From Campylobacter massiliensis (GTDB lineage: Bacteria; Campylobacterota; Campylobacteria; Campylobacterales; Campylobacteraceae), in assembly GCF_014253065.1 (NCBI RefSeq), contig NZ_JACLZK010000002.1, positions 1 through 64,000 of the forward strand: DNA of 64,000 nt, in the 5' to 3' direction. This document shows positions 53,898 through 63,375 of the stretch, in pieces. Position 1 is the first letter of the stretch. Each line of letters opens with the position of its first letter. The notes under the pieces were generated by a model. That model was given only the letters and a program-made list of their open reading frames with translations, was not told where the DNA came from and made no database searches. The translations under genes and the position numbers were made by a program.

Positions 53898-54473
53898 TTA
53901 TTTACACTCGACCTGCGGCATCTGCGCTAAAAATATCGGCATTTTTTGCTTGATTAGCGTGTGAAATTTGCTTCTATCCGCGATATTTAGAAACTTTAGC
54001 GCGTAGTGCGTTACCCTAAGCCCACAGTTAAGGCTCTTGACGTGGATTAGATTGATCTCGTAGTTGTCAAAATCGGGGTTGCCCGCGATCGGATAGTAGA
54101 TCGTGTAAGCTTGATACTCTTTATCGTTTATGGACTTAAAATCATACTCCGCTTTGCCGAACTGCCCGCTTTTTAGCGCGGTCATAAAGGTCCTTTGGTA
54201 TTCGTTGATATCGGCGTTTTCATCGACGGTGACGCTCACTAGCTTGGTCCATTTAAAGCCCACTTTTTCATTAGGTAGATAAAACTCAGCCGTTCTTGCG
54301 TTTTTTTGCTTTAAGACGAATTTTTCGCCGTCTATGGCCACTTCGTTTGGTAGATTTACGCTATCTAGCGCGCTTTTTGGTAGCTCTATCTGCGTGGTTC
54401 TAGGCTGGGTGCAGCCGCCTAAAAATAGACAAACGGCCGCAACGGCGGCAAATGAAACTTTTTTAAAACTCAT
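53898..54473 (-). CDS. lipoprotein of unknown function, coupled to the Sel1-repeat gene
   Basis: A 191-residue lipoprotein with signal peptide and lipobox FLGGC (Cys 21). The mature protein is a mix of strands and helices (KVGFKWTKLVSVTVDENADI; VTHYALKFLNIADRSKFHTL) with two later Cys (about 148 and 190). No family is recognised. It starts inside the last bases of the upstream Sel1-repeat gene (11-base overlap), suggesting joint expression in the periplasm. Confidence 0.65.
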   Translation of the reverse strand: MSFKKVSFAAVAAVCLFLGGCTQPRTTQIELPKSALDSVNLPNEVAIDGEKFVLKQKNARTAEFYLPNEKVGFKWTKLVSVTVDENADINEYQRTFMTALKSGQFGKAEYDFKSINDKEYQAYTIYYPIAGNPDFDNYEINLIHVKSLNCGLRVTHYALKFLNIADRSKFHTLIKQKMPIFLAQMPQVECK

Positions 54474-55881
54474 GTTTTTCTCCTTTATTAGTTGATTTTT
54501 TAAACTCCATGCACTTTTTAGCTAGCCCCGCCTCGCACTCTTTTTCGTGCAGCTTTTGCGCCTTTTGGCGTAGCGCGGCGGCTTGTTTTTTGTCGCTACT
54601 TTCAAGACGGCGCGCTAGATTTAGGCACCCGCGTGCATCGCCGGCTTCGCAAGCCTCGCGAAAAAGGCTATCGGCTTCGTTTTCGTCCGCTTTTACCACT
54701 TCGCCTACGCCTCTTTCGTAGATCGCGCCTAGATTCGTGCAGGCCGGTTTTAGCCCATTGTAGCAGGCGATCCCGTAAAAACTAAAGGCTTTTGCTACAT
54801 CTTGCGGCGCGTTCGTGCCCTCAAAATACGCGTCCGCTAGGCTCTCGCAGGCATCCGGCCGCCAAAGCAAGCAGGCCTTTTCAAAAAGCTCCAGCGCGCG
54901 CGGAACGTCCTTTTTTGCGCCGCGTCCCCGAGATAGCATCTCGCCAAGCTCGGCGCAAGAAGCTCCAAAGCCGCCTTCGCAGGCCTTATCGTGAAATTTG
55001 ACCGCCAGCTCGCTATCTTGCCGCGCTCCGCCGAGCCCCTTTGCGTAGAGCTCTCCTAGCGCCGCGCAGCCGTTTACTACGCCTCTATCGCACGCCTCTT
55101 TGCCGAGCTTGTAGGCTACTTCAAACTGCCCGCTTTGATACTGCGCCCAGCCGCCGTATAGCTCGTCCAGACACTCGCTGCCGCTGCATTTGTAGGCATT
55201 TGCGGCGCAGGCCTTGTCGTAGTAGGATCTAGCGGCCTTGATATCCTGCGCAAAACCCGCCTCGCCGTCCTCGTAAAGCCTACCCAAAGCTTCGCACGCT
55301 TCATAAATTTTACCCTCGCAGGCAAGCGAGTAAAATTTGAGCGCGTTTTTCGAGTTTTTCGCGGCTTCGTCGTTTTTGCCCATTACGCCGTCCGCGTACA
55401 TGCCGCCTAGATAGTAGCAAACTACGGCGTATCCGCGCTCGCAGGCCTTTACGTAGAGGTCTAGCGCCCTACTTTCATCCGGCGCGACGCCGCTGCCCGC
55501 TTCGTAAATTTGAGCTAGATTATAGCAGCTTAAACCAAATCCTTTTTCGCAGGCTTGTTCAAAAATCGCGGCGGCTTTAGCATGTTCGCCGCTATTTTGG
55601 TGTAGCGAGGCTAGGCTGTCGCAGCCTCTTAGCTCGCCCGCGTCGCAAGCTTTTTGGTAAAATTTACCGGCTTTTTCGTCATCTTGCTTTACGCCTCTGC
55701 CGCTTTGGTATAAAAACCCAAGCCTTACGCAGCCGCGCGCCTCGCCCGATTCACACGCTTTTTGCCAAATTTGAGCCGCCGTTTGTTCATCGCCCGCATC
55801 GTAGGCGCCTTGAGCTTCGTCCGTCAAATTTGCGAGGGCGAAATTTAGAGCAACAAGTAGTAGCAAGAGCTGTTTTATCAT
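54463..55881 (-). CDS. Hcp-like Cys-rich Sel1-repeat protein, secreted
   Basis: A 472-residue exported protein: signal peptide about 1-18, then about eleven Sel1-like repeats of 36-42 residues. Most repeats have two Cys seven residues apart (ACESGEARGC, ACDAGELRGC, ACEKGFGLSC), the pattern of Helicobacter cysteine-rich proteins, in which each pair forms a disulfide. Hcp proteins are periplasmic or secreted; some bind penicillin weakly or act on host immune cells. The function here is unknown. It is transcribed with the lipoprotein downstream. Confidence 0.82.
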   Translation of the reverse strand: MIKQLLLLLVALNFALANLTDEAQGAYDAGDEQTAAQIWQKACESGEARGCVRLGFLYQSGRGVKQDDEKAGKFYQKACDAGELRGCDSLASLHQNSGEHAKAAAIFEQACEKGFGLSCYNLAQIYEAGSGVAPDESRALDLYVKACERGYAVVCYYLGGMYADGVMGKNDEAAKNSKNALKFYSLACEGKIYEACEALGRLYEDGEAGFAQDIKAARSYYDKACAANAYKCSGSECLDELYGGWAQYQSGQFEVAYKLGKEACDRGVVNGCAALGELYAKGLGGARQDSELAVKFHDKACEGGFGASCAELGEMLSRGRGAKKDVPRALELFEKACLLWRPDACESLADAYFEGTNAPQDVAKAFSFYGIACYNGLKPACTNLGAIYERGVGEVVKADENEADSLFREACEAGDARGCLNLARRLESSDKKQAAALRQKAQKLHEKECEAGLAKKCMEFKKSTNKGEKHEF

Positions 55882-56342
55882 CGCGCTCCTTTGTTAAATT
55901 TTACTAGCTTTATTTTTCTCAAATTTAACCTATTTTGCTTCTTTGTAGAGTTTGTATACTGCTGTCGATAGGTCGTAACATCTGGACGCGATGCCTAAGT
56001 AGTGCGACGATGCGCTAAAACTACGCAATCTTGGTGTCCTTGAATATCATTTGTGTATGGAGTAAATTTAATACAGTTACGCAAACGGCTATGATCTTTT
56101 TCAAATTTTTCCTTAAATTTAGCGCGAGTCAAATTTGAGCTAGAAAGCCCGCGCCGAGCTAAATTTAACCGCATTTTTAAGACTAAAATTTTATGGCGCG
56201 GTTACTAGAGTAGCCAAGACGCCGATGCAAAAATTTATCTTGCCCGTGCTTAGGCTCGTAAGCTACGCGGCAATAAAGAAAAGGCGGTCAAATTTAGCCA
56301 AGAACCGCTTGGTTAGCAAAGCTAAATTTGACCGATTTATGC
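55882..56342. other. gap between ychF and the Sel1-repeat gene
   Basis: No gene is supported. A 42-codon frame at about 56228-56356 has no ribosome site and runs into the ychF end. The main structure is the inverted repeat at 56285-56334 listed separately. Elsewhere there are AAATTT motifs and no clear promoter for the Sel1-repeat gene. Confidence 0.35.
56285..56334 (-). terminator. 14-bp inverted repeat just after ychF
   Basis: CGGTCAAATTTAGC (56285-56298) and GCTAAATTTGACCG (56321-56334) are perfect arms with a 22-base spacer that contains a small AACC/GGTT stem. It begins eight bases past the ychF stop and likely folds at the end of that transcript. There is no T run. The arms carry AAATTT like other repeats here. 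Confidence 0.5.
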
Positions 56343-57446
56343 TTAAACGTTAAATCTAAAATGCATCACGTCGCCGTCTTGAACGACGTAGTCCTTGCCC
56401 TCTAGGCGCATTTTGCCTGCTTCTTTTGCCGGATTTTCGCCGCCGCACGCGATGTAGTCCTCGTAGCCGATGACCTCGGCTCTGATAAATCCTCGCTCAA
56501 AGTCGTTGTGGATGACGCTGGCGGCTTTTGGCGCTTTCCAGCCTTTTACGATCGTCCATGCGCGTACCTCGACGACGCCCGCGGTAAAGTAGCTGATCAA
56601 ATTTAACTTCGCAAACGCCGTTTTGATGATCTTTTCTAGGCCGCTTTCGTTTGTGCCTAGTGAGCTTAGAAACTCATGCGCCTCTTCGTCGCTAAGCCCC
56701 ACGAGCTCCTCTTCGATCTTGGCGCAGAGCTTGATAACCTCGTGTCCCGAGCGCGCCGCAAATTCGCGAAGTGCCTGCACGTATTTGTTATCCTCCGAGA
56801 TACCGTCCTCATCTACGTTTGCGCCGTAGACGACCTCTTTTGCGCTGAGTAGCCTTAGCTCTTTATTTAAATTTATAAACGCGTCGTCGTCCTTGCCGCC
56901 GAAGCTGCTCGCGCTTTTGCCGTCATTTAGGTGAGCTAGCAGCGCATTTGCCGTCTCTAGCGCCTCTTTTGCGCCTTTTGCGTTTGCTTTGGCTTCGCGG
57001 GTTAGGCGCTCGATTTTTTTGTTTAGCTGCTCGATGTCGGCGAGGATGAGCTCGGTTTCGATGATCTCGACGTCTCGTACGGGATCGACGCCGCCTTCTA
57101 CGTGCGTGATGTTTTCGTCCTCAAAGCAGCGCACGATGTGTAAAATCACCTCGGTTTCGCGGATGTTTGAAAGAAATTTATTTCCCAGACCCTCGCCCGC
57201 GCTCGCACCTTTTACGAGTCCTGCGATATCGACGAATTCGATAGTTGAGTATTGGATTTTATTTGGATTTACGATTTTGGCTAGCTCGCCTAGGCGCTTA
57301 TCGGGCACCGGCACGACGGCTTTATTCGGCTCGATCGTGCAGAACGGATAGTTCGCGCTCTCGGCGTTTTGCGCTTTGGTTAGTGCGTTAAATGTGGTTG
57401 ATTTGCCGACGTTTGGCAAGCCTACGATACCTACTGCTAGTCCCAT
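56343..57446 (-). CDS. ychF: YchF/Ola1-type ATPase
   Basis: A 367-residue Obg-family P-loop protein that prefers ATP and binds ribosomes. Start at ATG 57446 (MGLAVGIVGLPNVGKST) rather than an upstream frame; it overlaps the pepA stop (TAATG). G1 is GLPNVGKST, then FVDIAGLVKGASAGEGLGNK (G3 region) and a C-terminal TGS domain (about 280-365; VRAWTIVKGWKAPKAASVIH). Last gene of the rpiB operon. Confidence 0.95.
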   Translation of the reverse strand: MGLAVGIVGLPNVGKSTTFNALTKAQNAESANYPFCTIEPNKAVVPVPDKRLGELAKIVNPNKIQYSTIEFVDIAGLVKGASAGEGLGNKFLSNIRETEVILHIVRCFEDENITHVEGGVDPVRDVEIIETELILADIEQLNKKIERLTREAKANAKGAKEALETANALLAHLNDGKSASSFGGKDDDAFINLNKELRLLSAKEVVYGANVDEDGISEDNKYVQALREFAARSGHEVIKLCAKIEEELVGLSDEEAHEFLSSLGTNESGLEKIIKTAFAKLNLISYFTAGVVEVRAWTIVKGWKAPKAASVIHNDFERGFIRAEVIGYEDYIACGGENPAKEAGKMRLEGKDYVVQDGDVMHFRFNV

Positions 57447-58897
57447 TACAGCTCCTTTGCCATAGCGCATAGATAATAAAGATTCATTCGCACGCCCGCT
57501 CCCGTCGCGCCAGCCTGGTTATATCCCCAAGCTTTTTCGGTGTATGCGGGGCCTGCGATATCTTGGTGTATCCACTTGTCTTTAAATTCGTCTTTTATAA
57601 ATTTATCGAGGAAAAGCCCCGCCGTGATCGCGCCGCCGTAACGGCTAGAGCCTGTGTTGCTGACGTCTGCGATCTGGCTTTTGATCAGCTCGCGCAAATG
57701 AGGGTTAAACTCTAAAATCGTATTTAGTTCGCCGCTTTTTGCTGCTTTTGCTTTAAATTCCGCTTTTAGCTCCTCGTTGTTGCCCATTATACCGCTTGTG
57801 TATTCTCCAAGTCCGACCACGCAAGCGCCAGTTAGCGTCGCCATGTCGATGAGGATATCGGGCTTAAAATCCTGCGCGTAGCTGAGGCAGTCTGCTAATA
57901 CTAAACGGCCCTCGGCGTCGGTGTTTCGCACCTCAATACTAACTCCGCTGCGAGAGATCAGCACGTCGTCGGGTTTATAGGCGTTGCCGCCGATCATATT
58001 TTCGGTCGCGCCTAAAATAGCGTGAATTTCAAAAGGCAAATTTAGCTCCGCCGCACCTTTAATTATACCCATCGCCGCAGCTGCGCCGCTTTTATCGGCT
58101 TTCATGGTTAGCATATAATCAGCCGGCTTTAAGCTAAGCCCGCCGCTATCGTAGGTTAGTCCCTTGCCGACGAAGATTATGCGTTTTTTTGCGCCTTTTG
58201 GCTTATAGACAAGATGGATGAGGCGAGGCGGATGGACGCTGGCTTTGTTTACGGCCAAAAATGCGTTCATCTTTTCTTTTTCGAGGAATTTTTCATCGTA
58301 AATTTTGCAGCTTAAATTTGGATAATTTTTAGCTAGATTTTGAGCCTCTTCCGCCATTTTTTGCGGGGTGTAGATTTCAGGTATCTCGTTTACGATATCT
58401 TTGGTGAAATTTGTCGCCGAAGCGATTATCTCGCCGTGGGCAAAGCCGTCCTGTGCGTCGTTTTCGCGGACGTCCTCGCCGCTAAATTCCTCGTTGCTAA
58501 AAATAATATCTTTTAGCGCGTATTTTTCTTTTTTTTCTTTATACTTGTTAAATTCGTAAGCGCCTAGCAAAAAGCCCTCGGTTAGAGCCTGAAAGCTCAT
58601 TTTCTGGCAGCCTGCGACGTATGAGGCTAGTTTTAGGCTTTTTACGTTTAGCGATTTTACGGCGTTATATGCTTTTGCCGCAGCTATGCGAAGCTCGTCG
58701 TAGCCAAGCTTACTAAGCGGAACGTAGATCCTGCCGCTTTCTAGTAAAAGCAAGACGCTCTCGCCTTTGTAGTTGGCAAATTTAAACGCCTTTTCGTCTT
58801 TTATAAATTTATGTTTCAGGTTTTTATCTACGACGAAAATCAGCTCCAAATCAGCCTTGATTTCGTTTAGTTTTTTATTAGTGAGTTGAAACTGCAC
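57446..58897 (-). CDS. pepA: leucyl aminopeptidase (M17)
   Basis: A 483-residue hexameric zinc/manganese exopeptidase that frees N-terminal residues in peptide turnover. The signature NTDAEGRLVLAD (about 324-335) is complete, and the upstream metal site GKGLTYDSGGLSLKP and MKADKSGAAA is intact. The N-terminal regulatory domain (about 1-150) is present. It overlaps dedA by 20 bases and ychF by one. Confidence 0.95.
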   Translation of the reverse strand: MQFQLTNKKLNEIKADLELIFVVDKNLKHKFIKDEKAFKFANYKGESVLLLLESGRIYVPLSKLGYDELRIAAAKAYNAVKSLNVKSLKLASYVAGCQKMSFQALTEGFLLGAYEFNKYKEKKEKYALKDIIFSNEEFSGEDVRENDAQDGFAHGEIIASATNFTKDIVNEIPEIYTPQKMAEEAQNLAKNYPNLSCKIYDEKFLEKEKMNAFLAVNKASVHPPRLIHLVYKPKGAKKRIIFVGKGLTYDSGGLSLKPADYMLTMKADKSGAAAAMGIIKGAAELNLPFEIHAILGATENMIGGNAYKPDDVLISRSGVSIEVRNTDAEGRLVLADCLSYAQDFKPDILIDMATLTGACVVGLGEYTSGIMGNNEELKAEFKAKAAKSGELNTILEFNPHLRELIKSQIADVSNTGSSRYGGAITAGLFLDKFIKDEFKDKWIHQDIAGPAYTEKAWGYNQAGATGAGVRMNLYYLCAMAKEL

Positions 58898-59483
58898 TTC
58901 TGTGTCTCCTATCGTTTAAAATTTTATTTTCTATGCGCCTAAAGCCGTAGAGCAAAATGCCCAAAAATAGCGCTACTACCGGCACGGCGACGTACCAGTG
59001 CTCTTTTGCTTTGTGCAAGATATCAAGTATGTGCTCGCCGAGGATCCACGCGGGGATTATCGTTATCGCGGCCCAGCACCACGCACTTATTAGATTTATA
59101 AAGGCGTATTTTTTTGCGCTGTATCCGGTTAAGCCTATAGTCATCGGTATGATGACGCGAAAGCCGTACATATAGCGCTGGATAAAGATGATCGGCCAGC
59201 CGTATTTTTTCAGCATTATATGCGCGATGGCGAATTTGCGGCGCTGCGTGTGAAGTTTTTTGGCGATATTTTTTTTGTTGTAGCGGCCTAGATAAAAGTA
59301 AATTTGATCGCCGACAAAGCCGCCCAGACCTGCTACGAAGAGGGCCGGCGCGATATGCATATGCGTTTGATGAGAGAGGATGCCCGCCATTATGAGCGCC
59401 ATTTCGCCTTCCATTATGCACCAGACGAATAGTATGATGTAGCCGTACTCGATGAGTAGTTTTGTAAAAAATTCTTCCATCAT
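58878..59483 (-). CDS. DedA-family membrane protein
   Basis: A 201-residue inner-membrane protein with about five hydrophobic segments. Family pattern: [16 protein letters not shown], then [14 protein letters not shown] and the [15 protein letters not shown] segment (F/Y-x-R-G/x-P-type motif). DedA proteins help recycle undecaprenyl phosphate or maintain membrane potential and are needed for envelope integrity. It is coupled on both sides (apt and pepA). Confidence 0.9.
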   Translation of the reverse strand: MMEEFFTKLLIEYGYIILFVWCIMEGEMALIMAGILSHQTHMHIAPALFVAGLGGFVGDQIYFYLGRYNKKNIAKKLHTQRRKFAIAHIMLKKYGWPIIFIQRYMYGFRVIIPMTIGLTGYSAKKYAFINLISAWCWAAITIIPAWILGEHILDILHKAKEHWYVAVPVVALFLGILLYGFRRIENKILNDRRHRSAVSTH

Positions 59484-60028
59484 AGCTCCAAAATGCTGTA
59501 AATTTTAGTTAGCGGGCGTAAATTTGCGCTACCGCCAAGATCCTTTAAATCGATCAAAAAGCAGGCCTCTACGCAAACGGCGTTTGTTTGATTGATTAGC
59601 TCGACGCTAGCCTTAGCCGTGCCTCCAGTAGCGATTAGATCGTCTATTAAAAGCACTTTTGCGCCCGCTTTTTCGCCGAATGCATCAACGTGAATTTGCA
59701 CTTCGTCTACGCCGTACTCTAGGCTATATTTTTGCGAGATCGTGATGTAAGGCAGTTTTTTAGGCTTTCTAATCGGCACGAAAGGTAGCCGCAGTCTAGC
59801 CGCCAAAGCCGCTGCGAATATAAATCCGCGCGATTCGATACCCGCGATAAAGTCGATATTAGCGCTCTCGTAGCGAGCGACGAGGTGATCGATTAAAAAA
59901 TTAAACGCCTCTTTGTTGTTTAGCAGCGTCGTGATGTCGCGAAATACTATGCCCGGTTTTGGAAAATCGTTTATACAGCGGATGGAATTTAATAAAAATT
60001 CCTTCCCCGCTTTGTCTAGTTCTTTCAT
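59480..60028 (-). CDS. apt: adenine phosphoribosyltransferase
   Basis: Apt salvages adenine with PRPP to AMP. The 182-residue product has the PRPP loop [16 protein letters not shown] (about 125-140), [23 protein letters not shown] and the Arg-rich [11 protein letters not shown]. Length is standard. It overlaps dedA by four bases. Confidence 0.95.
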   Translation of the reverse strand: MKELDKAGKEFLLNSIRCINDFPKPGIVFRDITTLLNNKEAFNFLIDHLVARYESANIDFIAGIESRGFIFAAALAARLRLPFVPIRKPKKLPYITISQKYSLEYGVDEVQIHVDAFGEKAGAKVLLIDDLIATGGTAKASVELINQTNAVCVEACFLIDLKDLGGSANLRPLTKIYSILEL

Positions 60029-60048
60029 TTTTTGCCTTTAAATTTGAT

Positions 60049-60378
60049 TTATAGTAGCGCTTCGATTTTGCCCTCTAGCTCGCGGATGCGCTGGCGGAGT
60101 TTGTCGTTTTCCAGGCGGTACTGCGAGTTTCTGGTGCGAAGGGCGTTGGCGTCGTTTTTGACTTTATTTAGCTCGTCTGTGAGGATGTCGATGTTGCCAA
60201 GACCGCGCTGTAGCTGGACTTGCAGCTTGCGGATGACGACTTCGGTATCTTGGAGATTATTTTTCATAAAATCGCGCGTCGTGCGCTCTTTTTTAAGCAA
60301 GGTTTTAAAGTAAAACACCATAACGGTGAGATAGATACAAATGCAGATCAAAACGGTAAGTACGAGCCAATCGGTCAT
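60049..60378 (-). CDS. membrane-anchored coiled-coil protein, unknown
   Basis: A 109-residue protein with one N-terminal membrane helix (about 4-26) and a coiled coil to the end (about 30-108; KLQVQLQRGLGNIDILTDEL). C. jejuni has a similar hypothetical gene between rpiB and apt. It could be a structural membrane protein; no function is assigned. It overlaps rpiB by four bases. Confidence 0.7.
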   Translation of the reverse strand: MTDWLVLTVLICICIYLTVMVFYFKTLLKKERTTRDFMKNNLQDTEVVIRKLQVQLQRGLGNIDILTDELNKVKNDANALRTRNSQYRLENDKLRQRIRELEGKIEALL

Positions 60379-60815
60379 TTCTCGCCTCCTAACTTTTTCA
60401 CGCGTCTTTCGTGCCTGCCGCCTGCAAATTCGGTAGCGAAAAAGGCCTTTATCATATCTGCCGCGACCGCGTCGCCGATCGTTCTAGCGCCCATGGCTAG
60501 CACGTTTGCGTCGTTGTGTTCGCGGGCTAGTTTTGCCGTGGTGACGTCGTGACAGAGCGCGCAGCGAACGTGCGCATGGCGGTTAGCCGCGATACTGATG
60601 CCGATGCCCGTGCCGCAGATTAGCACGCCGTATTCGTTTTCGTGCTGCAAATTTTGCGCTAGAAGCTCGGCAAAATCGGGGTAATCTACGCTATCTTTGC
60701 TATGCGTTCCTAGGTCGCATACGCTAAAACCTTCGCTTTTTAAAAGCTCGCAAATTTGCGCCTTAAAATCAAAGCCCGCGTGGTCGCTCGCGATAAAAAT
60801 TTTGTCTATTTTCAT
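60375..60815 (-). CDS. rpiB: ribose-5-phosphate isomerase B
   Basis: A 146-residue enzyme interconverting ribose- and ribulose-5-phosphate. Motifs: ASDHAGFDFKAQI (Asp/His), CGTGIGISIAANR with the catalytic Cys (about 67), and RCALCHDVTTAKLAREHNDA with the second His. First gene of the operon leading to ychF. Confidence 0.94.
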   Translation of the reverse strand: MKIDKIFIASDHAGFDFKAQICELLKSEGFSVCDLGTHSKDSVDYPDFAELLAQNLQHENEYGVLICGTGIGISIAANRHAHVRCALCHDVTTAKLAREHNDANVLAMGARTIGDAVAADMIKAFFATEFAGGRHERRVKKLGGEK

Positions 60816-60843
60816 GAAATTTCCATAAGCTAAAAAATGCTTA

Positions 60844-60849
60844 ATTATA
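60844..60849 (-). promoter_or_regulatory. -10 box of the rpiB-ychF operon
   Basis: On the minus strand TTTTGCTATAATTAAGC gives TATAAT with extended TG, 29 bases upstream of the rpiB ATG; a T-rich stretch lies upstream. Confidence 0.6.
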
Positions 60850-60924
60850 GCAAAAAAGCATTAAAGTAAAATTTCGCCGCGAGCCTTTAGGAGCGAAATT
60901 TAGGCTAAATTTTAAATTCGCCGC

Positions 60925-61575
60925 TTATAAAAACATCCTCATGATAGTAACGGCATATCGTATCGGCTCGAAAAAATAATCTTTTAGCGGCGAGATCACG
61001 ATGACAACTAGCGCGATAAAGCCGTATCTTTGCATGCTATTTAGCCAGTTTGCAGCGCCGTGAAGTCCGAAAATGCGCAAAAGATACTCAAGCGCCTTTG
61101 AGCCGTCAAGAGGCGGGATAGGGTAGAGGTTAAAGAGGGCTAGGACTAAATTTACGGCGGCGAGCATGAAAACAAACTCCGCTACCGAGCTATCAAAAAA
61201 CCCAAAACCGATCAATTTAAACGCGCAAAACGCTAACGCGAAAAGAGCTAGGTTGTATGCGATGCCAGCAAGCGCGACGACTATAGCGGCCTTGTAGCCG
61301 CCGTTATAGAGCACCGTGCGTAAATTTATAGGTACCGGTTTAGCCCAACCAAACGTCACTCCGGTGCTAAGATACATGAGCGCGGGCACGACGATAGTGC
61401 CTAGCGGATCGACGTGTTTTATAGGATTTATGCTGAGCCGCCCCAAATTTTTGGCGGTTAAGTCGCCGAATTTAAACGCCGCATATCCGTGCGCGATCTC
61501 GTGCCCGACGACGGAGATAACGAGCACGGCGACTAGGATCGCTACCTGCGCGAAGTCGATGCTATCAAGGTTCAT
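60925..61575 (-). CDS. M50 site-2 protease-like membrane peptidase
   Basis: A 216-residue intramembrane zinc protease with six hydrophobic segments. The catalytic HExxH is HEIAH (about 25-29), and the third ligand motif is in NLYPIPPLDGSKALEYL (about 147-163). This compact group lacks a PDZ domain. The substrate is unknown; it is encoded after lepB and folD, with a 4-base overlap. Confidence 0.9.
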   Translation of the reverse strand: MNLDSIDFAQVAILVAVLVISVVGHEIAHGYAAFKFGDLTAKNLGRLSINPIKHVDPLGTIVVPALMYLSTGVTFGWAKPVPINLRTVLYNGGYKAAIVVALAGIAYNLALFALAFCAFKLIGFGFFDSSVAEFVFMLAAVNLVLALFNLYPIPPLDGSKALEYLLRIFGLHGAANWLNSMQRYGFIALVVIVISPLKDYFFEPIRYAVTIMRMFL

Positions 61576-62438
61576 TCGATCTTGTTTCCGTCGTTTTTAG
61601 CTTCTGCTCTGGCGGCGTCTAGTAGCTCGGGCGAGTTTTGTATAAAATCCACGCTCTTACCGACCCTGTTCCATCTGATTTTGTATTCGTCGTCCCAGCT
61701 AAAATAGACAAACCAAGGCTTGCCGACGATATTTTTGTATGCCACGGGGCCCCAAAATCGGCTGTCGTTTGAGTGGTCGCGGTTGTCGCCGATCATGAAA
61801 AACTCGCCTTCGGGAACCTGAAAATAAAATGCGTTAAACGGATAGTTGCCTACGCTGGGTAGCTCGTTTACGATAACCGGTTGCATGGCGAATTTGCTCG
61901 AGTTTAGGTAGTTTACGGCTAGTTCAAATAAATTTACCTTCTCGTCGTAGTGGATGCCGCCGAATTTATAGGGCTCTTTGACGAAAAGTTTGCCGCCGAA
62001 TTTAACGATATCTTTTTCGTCGAAATTTGCCTTTATAAACTCCTCGCCCTCGTGCGGGTGCAAAAATAGCGCTTTTTCCGTAAATATCACTTCATCGCCG
62101 CCGACTGCGAAATTTCGCTTGACGTAGTGGATCTTTTCATCGTGCGGATAGCGAAAAACCACGATATCGCCGCGCTGCGGCTTTGCTCCCTCGATGAGGT
62201 GGCCGTTACCGTTAAAATCGGGCAAAACCTTGACCTCTATCCACGGAATGCGCGGTGTCGAGATGCCGTAGCTAAATTTTTTAACGAAAAGATGATCGCC
62301 GACTAAAAGCGTGTCCTTCATCGAACCAGACGGTATCACGAAAGCCTGCGCGACAAAGAAAATCACGAGCAAGACGATGATGACCGTGCCCGTCCAGCTG
62401 TTTGAAAAATCTAAAAATTTATTAAACGCTTTTTTCAA
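61572..62438 (-). CDS. lepB: signal peptidase I
   Basis: LepB removes signal peptides of exported proteins. The 288-residue product has a membrane helix (about 13-32), box B VIPSGSMKDTLLVGD with the catalytic Ser (about 38), box D HYVKRNFAVGGDEV with the Lys (about 107) and box E MIGDNRDHSNDSRFWG. It lies three bases after the folD stop. Confidence 0.95.
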   Translation of the reverse strand: MKKAFNKFLDFSNSWTGTVIIVLLVIFFVAQAFVIPSGSMKDTLLVGDHLFVKKFSYGISTPRIPWIEVKVLPDFNGNGHLIEGAKPQRGDIVVFRYPHDEKIHYVKRNFAVGGDEVIFTEKALFLHPHEGEEFIKANFDEKDIVKFGGKLFVKEPYKFGGIHYDEKVNLFELAVNYLNSSKFAMQPVIVNELPSVGNYPFNAFYFQVPEGEFFMIGDNRDHSNDSRFWGPVAYKNIVGKPWFVYFSWDDEYKIRWNRVGKSVDFIQNSPELLDAARAEAKNDGNKIE

Positions 62439-62441
62439 AAT

Positions 62442-63293
62442 TTATGCCTTTTTCGCGCGGTTTTTGGCTGATTTTATGGTGTTAGAGAGCAGCATCGCGA
62501 TAGTCATCGGACCTACGCCTCCTGGAACCGGAGTTATAAACGAGCATTTGGGCGCTACCTCGTCAAATTTGACGTCGCCTTTTAGCTTGCCGTCGTCCAT
62601 GCGGTTTATGCCTACATCGATTACGACGGCGCCCTCTTTTACCATACCCGCCGTTACGAAATCAGCCCTACCGATAGCGGCTACCAGGATGTCGGCGTCC
62701 GCGCAAATTTCTTTTAAATTTCGTGTTTTGCTATGCGTCACGGTTACGGTCGCATTGGCGTTTAGCAGTAGATTTGCCATCGGTTTTCCCACGATGTTGC
62801 TACGTCCGATCACGACGGCGTTTTTGCCCTCTAAATTGATATCGTACGCTTTAAAAATTTCCATTATGCCTAGCGGCGTGCACGGCACGAAGCCGTCAAG
62901 CCCGCTAGCTAGCTTGCCGACGTTTATCGCGGCAAATCCATCCACGTCTTTTTCGGGGCTTATGGTTTCTAAAATTTTATTCGTATCTATGTGTTTTGGT
63001 AGCGGCAGCTGCACTAGGATGCCGTCGATGCCGTCGTCTAAATTTAGCACGTCTATTAGCGCAATTAGCTCGCTTTGCGTCGTAGATTCGGGCAAGCGGT
63101 GCATTACGCTTTTTATCTCGCAGGCTATGCAGGCTTTTTCTTTTGCCGCGACGTAGGTTTGGCTGGCTTTATCCTCGCCCACCAGTATCACCGCGAGCGC
63201 AGGCTCTATGCCTTGATTTTTCAAATTTAGCGCTTCGTTTTTTACTCTTTCTTTTACCTGCGCGCTTACGTTTTTGCCGTCTAATATCGTCAT
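62442..63293 (-). CDS. folD: FolD, methylene-THF dehydrogenase/cyclohydrolase
   Basis: A 283-residue bifunctional enzyme making 10-formyl-THF for purine and formyl-Met-tRNA synthesis. Motifs: VGEDKASQTYVAAKEKAC (catalytic Lys), ILVQLPLPKH, the NADP loop VIGRSNIVGKPMANLL and PVPGGVGPMTIAML at the end. First gene of the folD-lepB-M50 operon. Confidence 0.96.
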   Translation of the reverse strand: MTILDGKNVSAQVKERVKNEALNLKNQGIEPALAVILVGEDKASQTYVAAKEKACIACEIKSVMHRLPESTTQSELIALIDVLNLDDGIDGILVQLPLPKHIDTNKILETISPEKDVDGFAAINVGKLASGLDGFVPCTPLGIMEIFKAYDINLEGKNAVVIGRSNIVGKPMANLLLNANATVTVTHSKTRNLKEICADADILVAAIGRADFVTAGMVKEGAVVIDVGINRMDDGKLKGDVKFDEVAPKCSFITPVPGGVGPMTIAMLLSNTIKSAKNRAKKA

Positions 63294-63375
63294 TTTCGTC
63301 CTTTATTACTTTTTAATCGCAAAGATTGTATGATAGCTAATTTTAGATTAAATTTACGAAAAAGCGAAAGAATTT

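Noticed and set aside
62311-63156. 281-codon plus-strand open frame over folD and lepB
   Set aside because: It is entirely antisense to two clear genes, has a Ser/Thr/Ala-rich low-information product and no ribosome site. The frame is open because of codon bias in folD.
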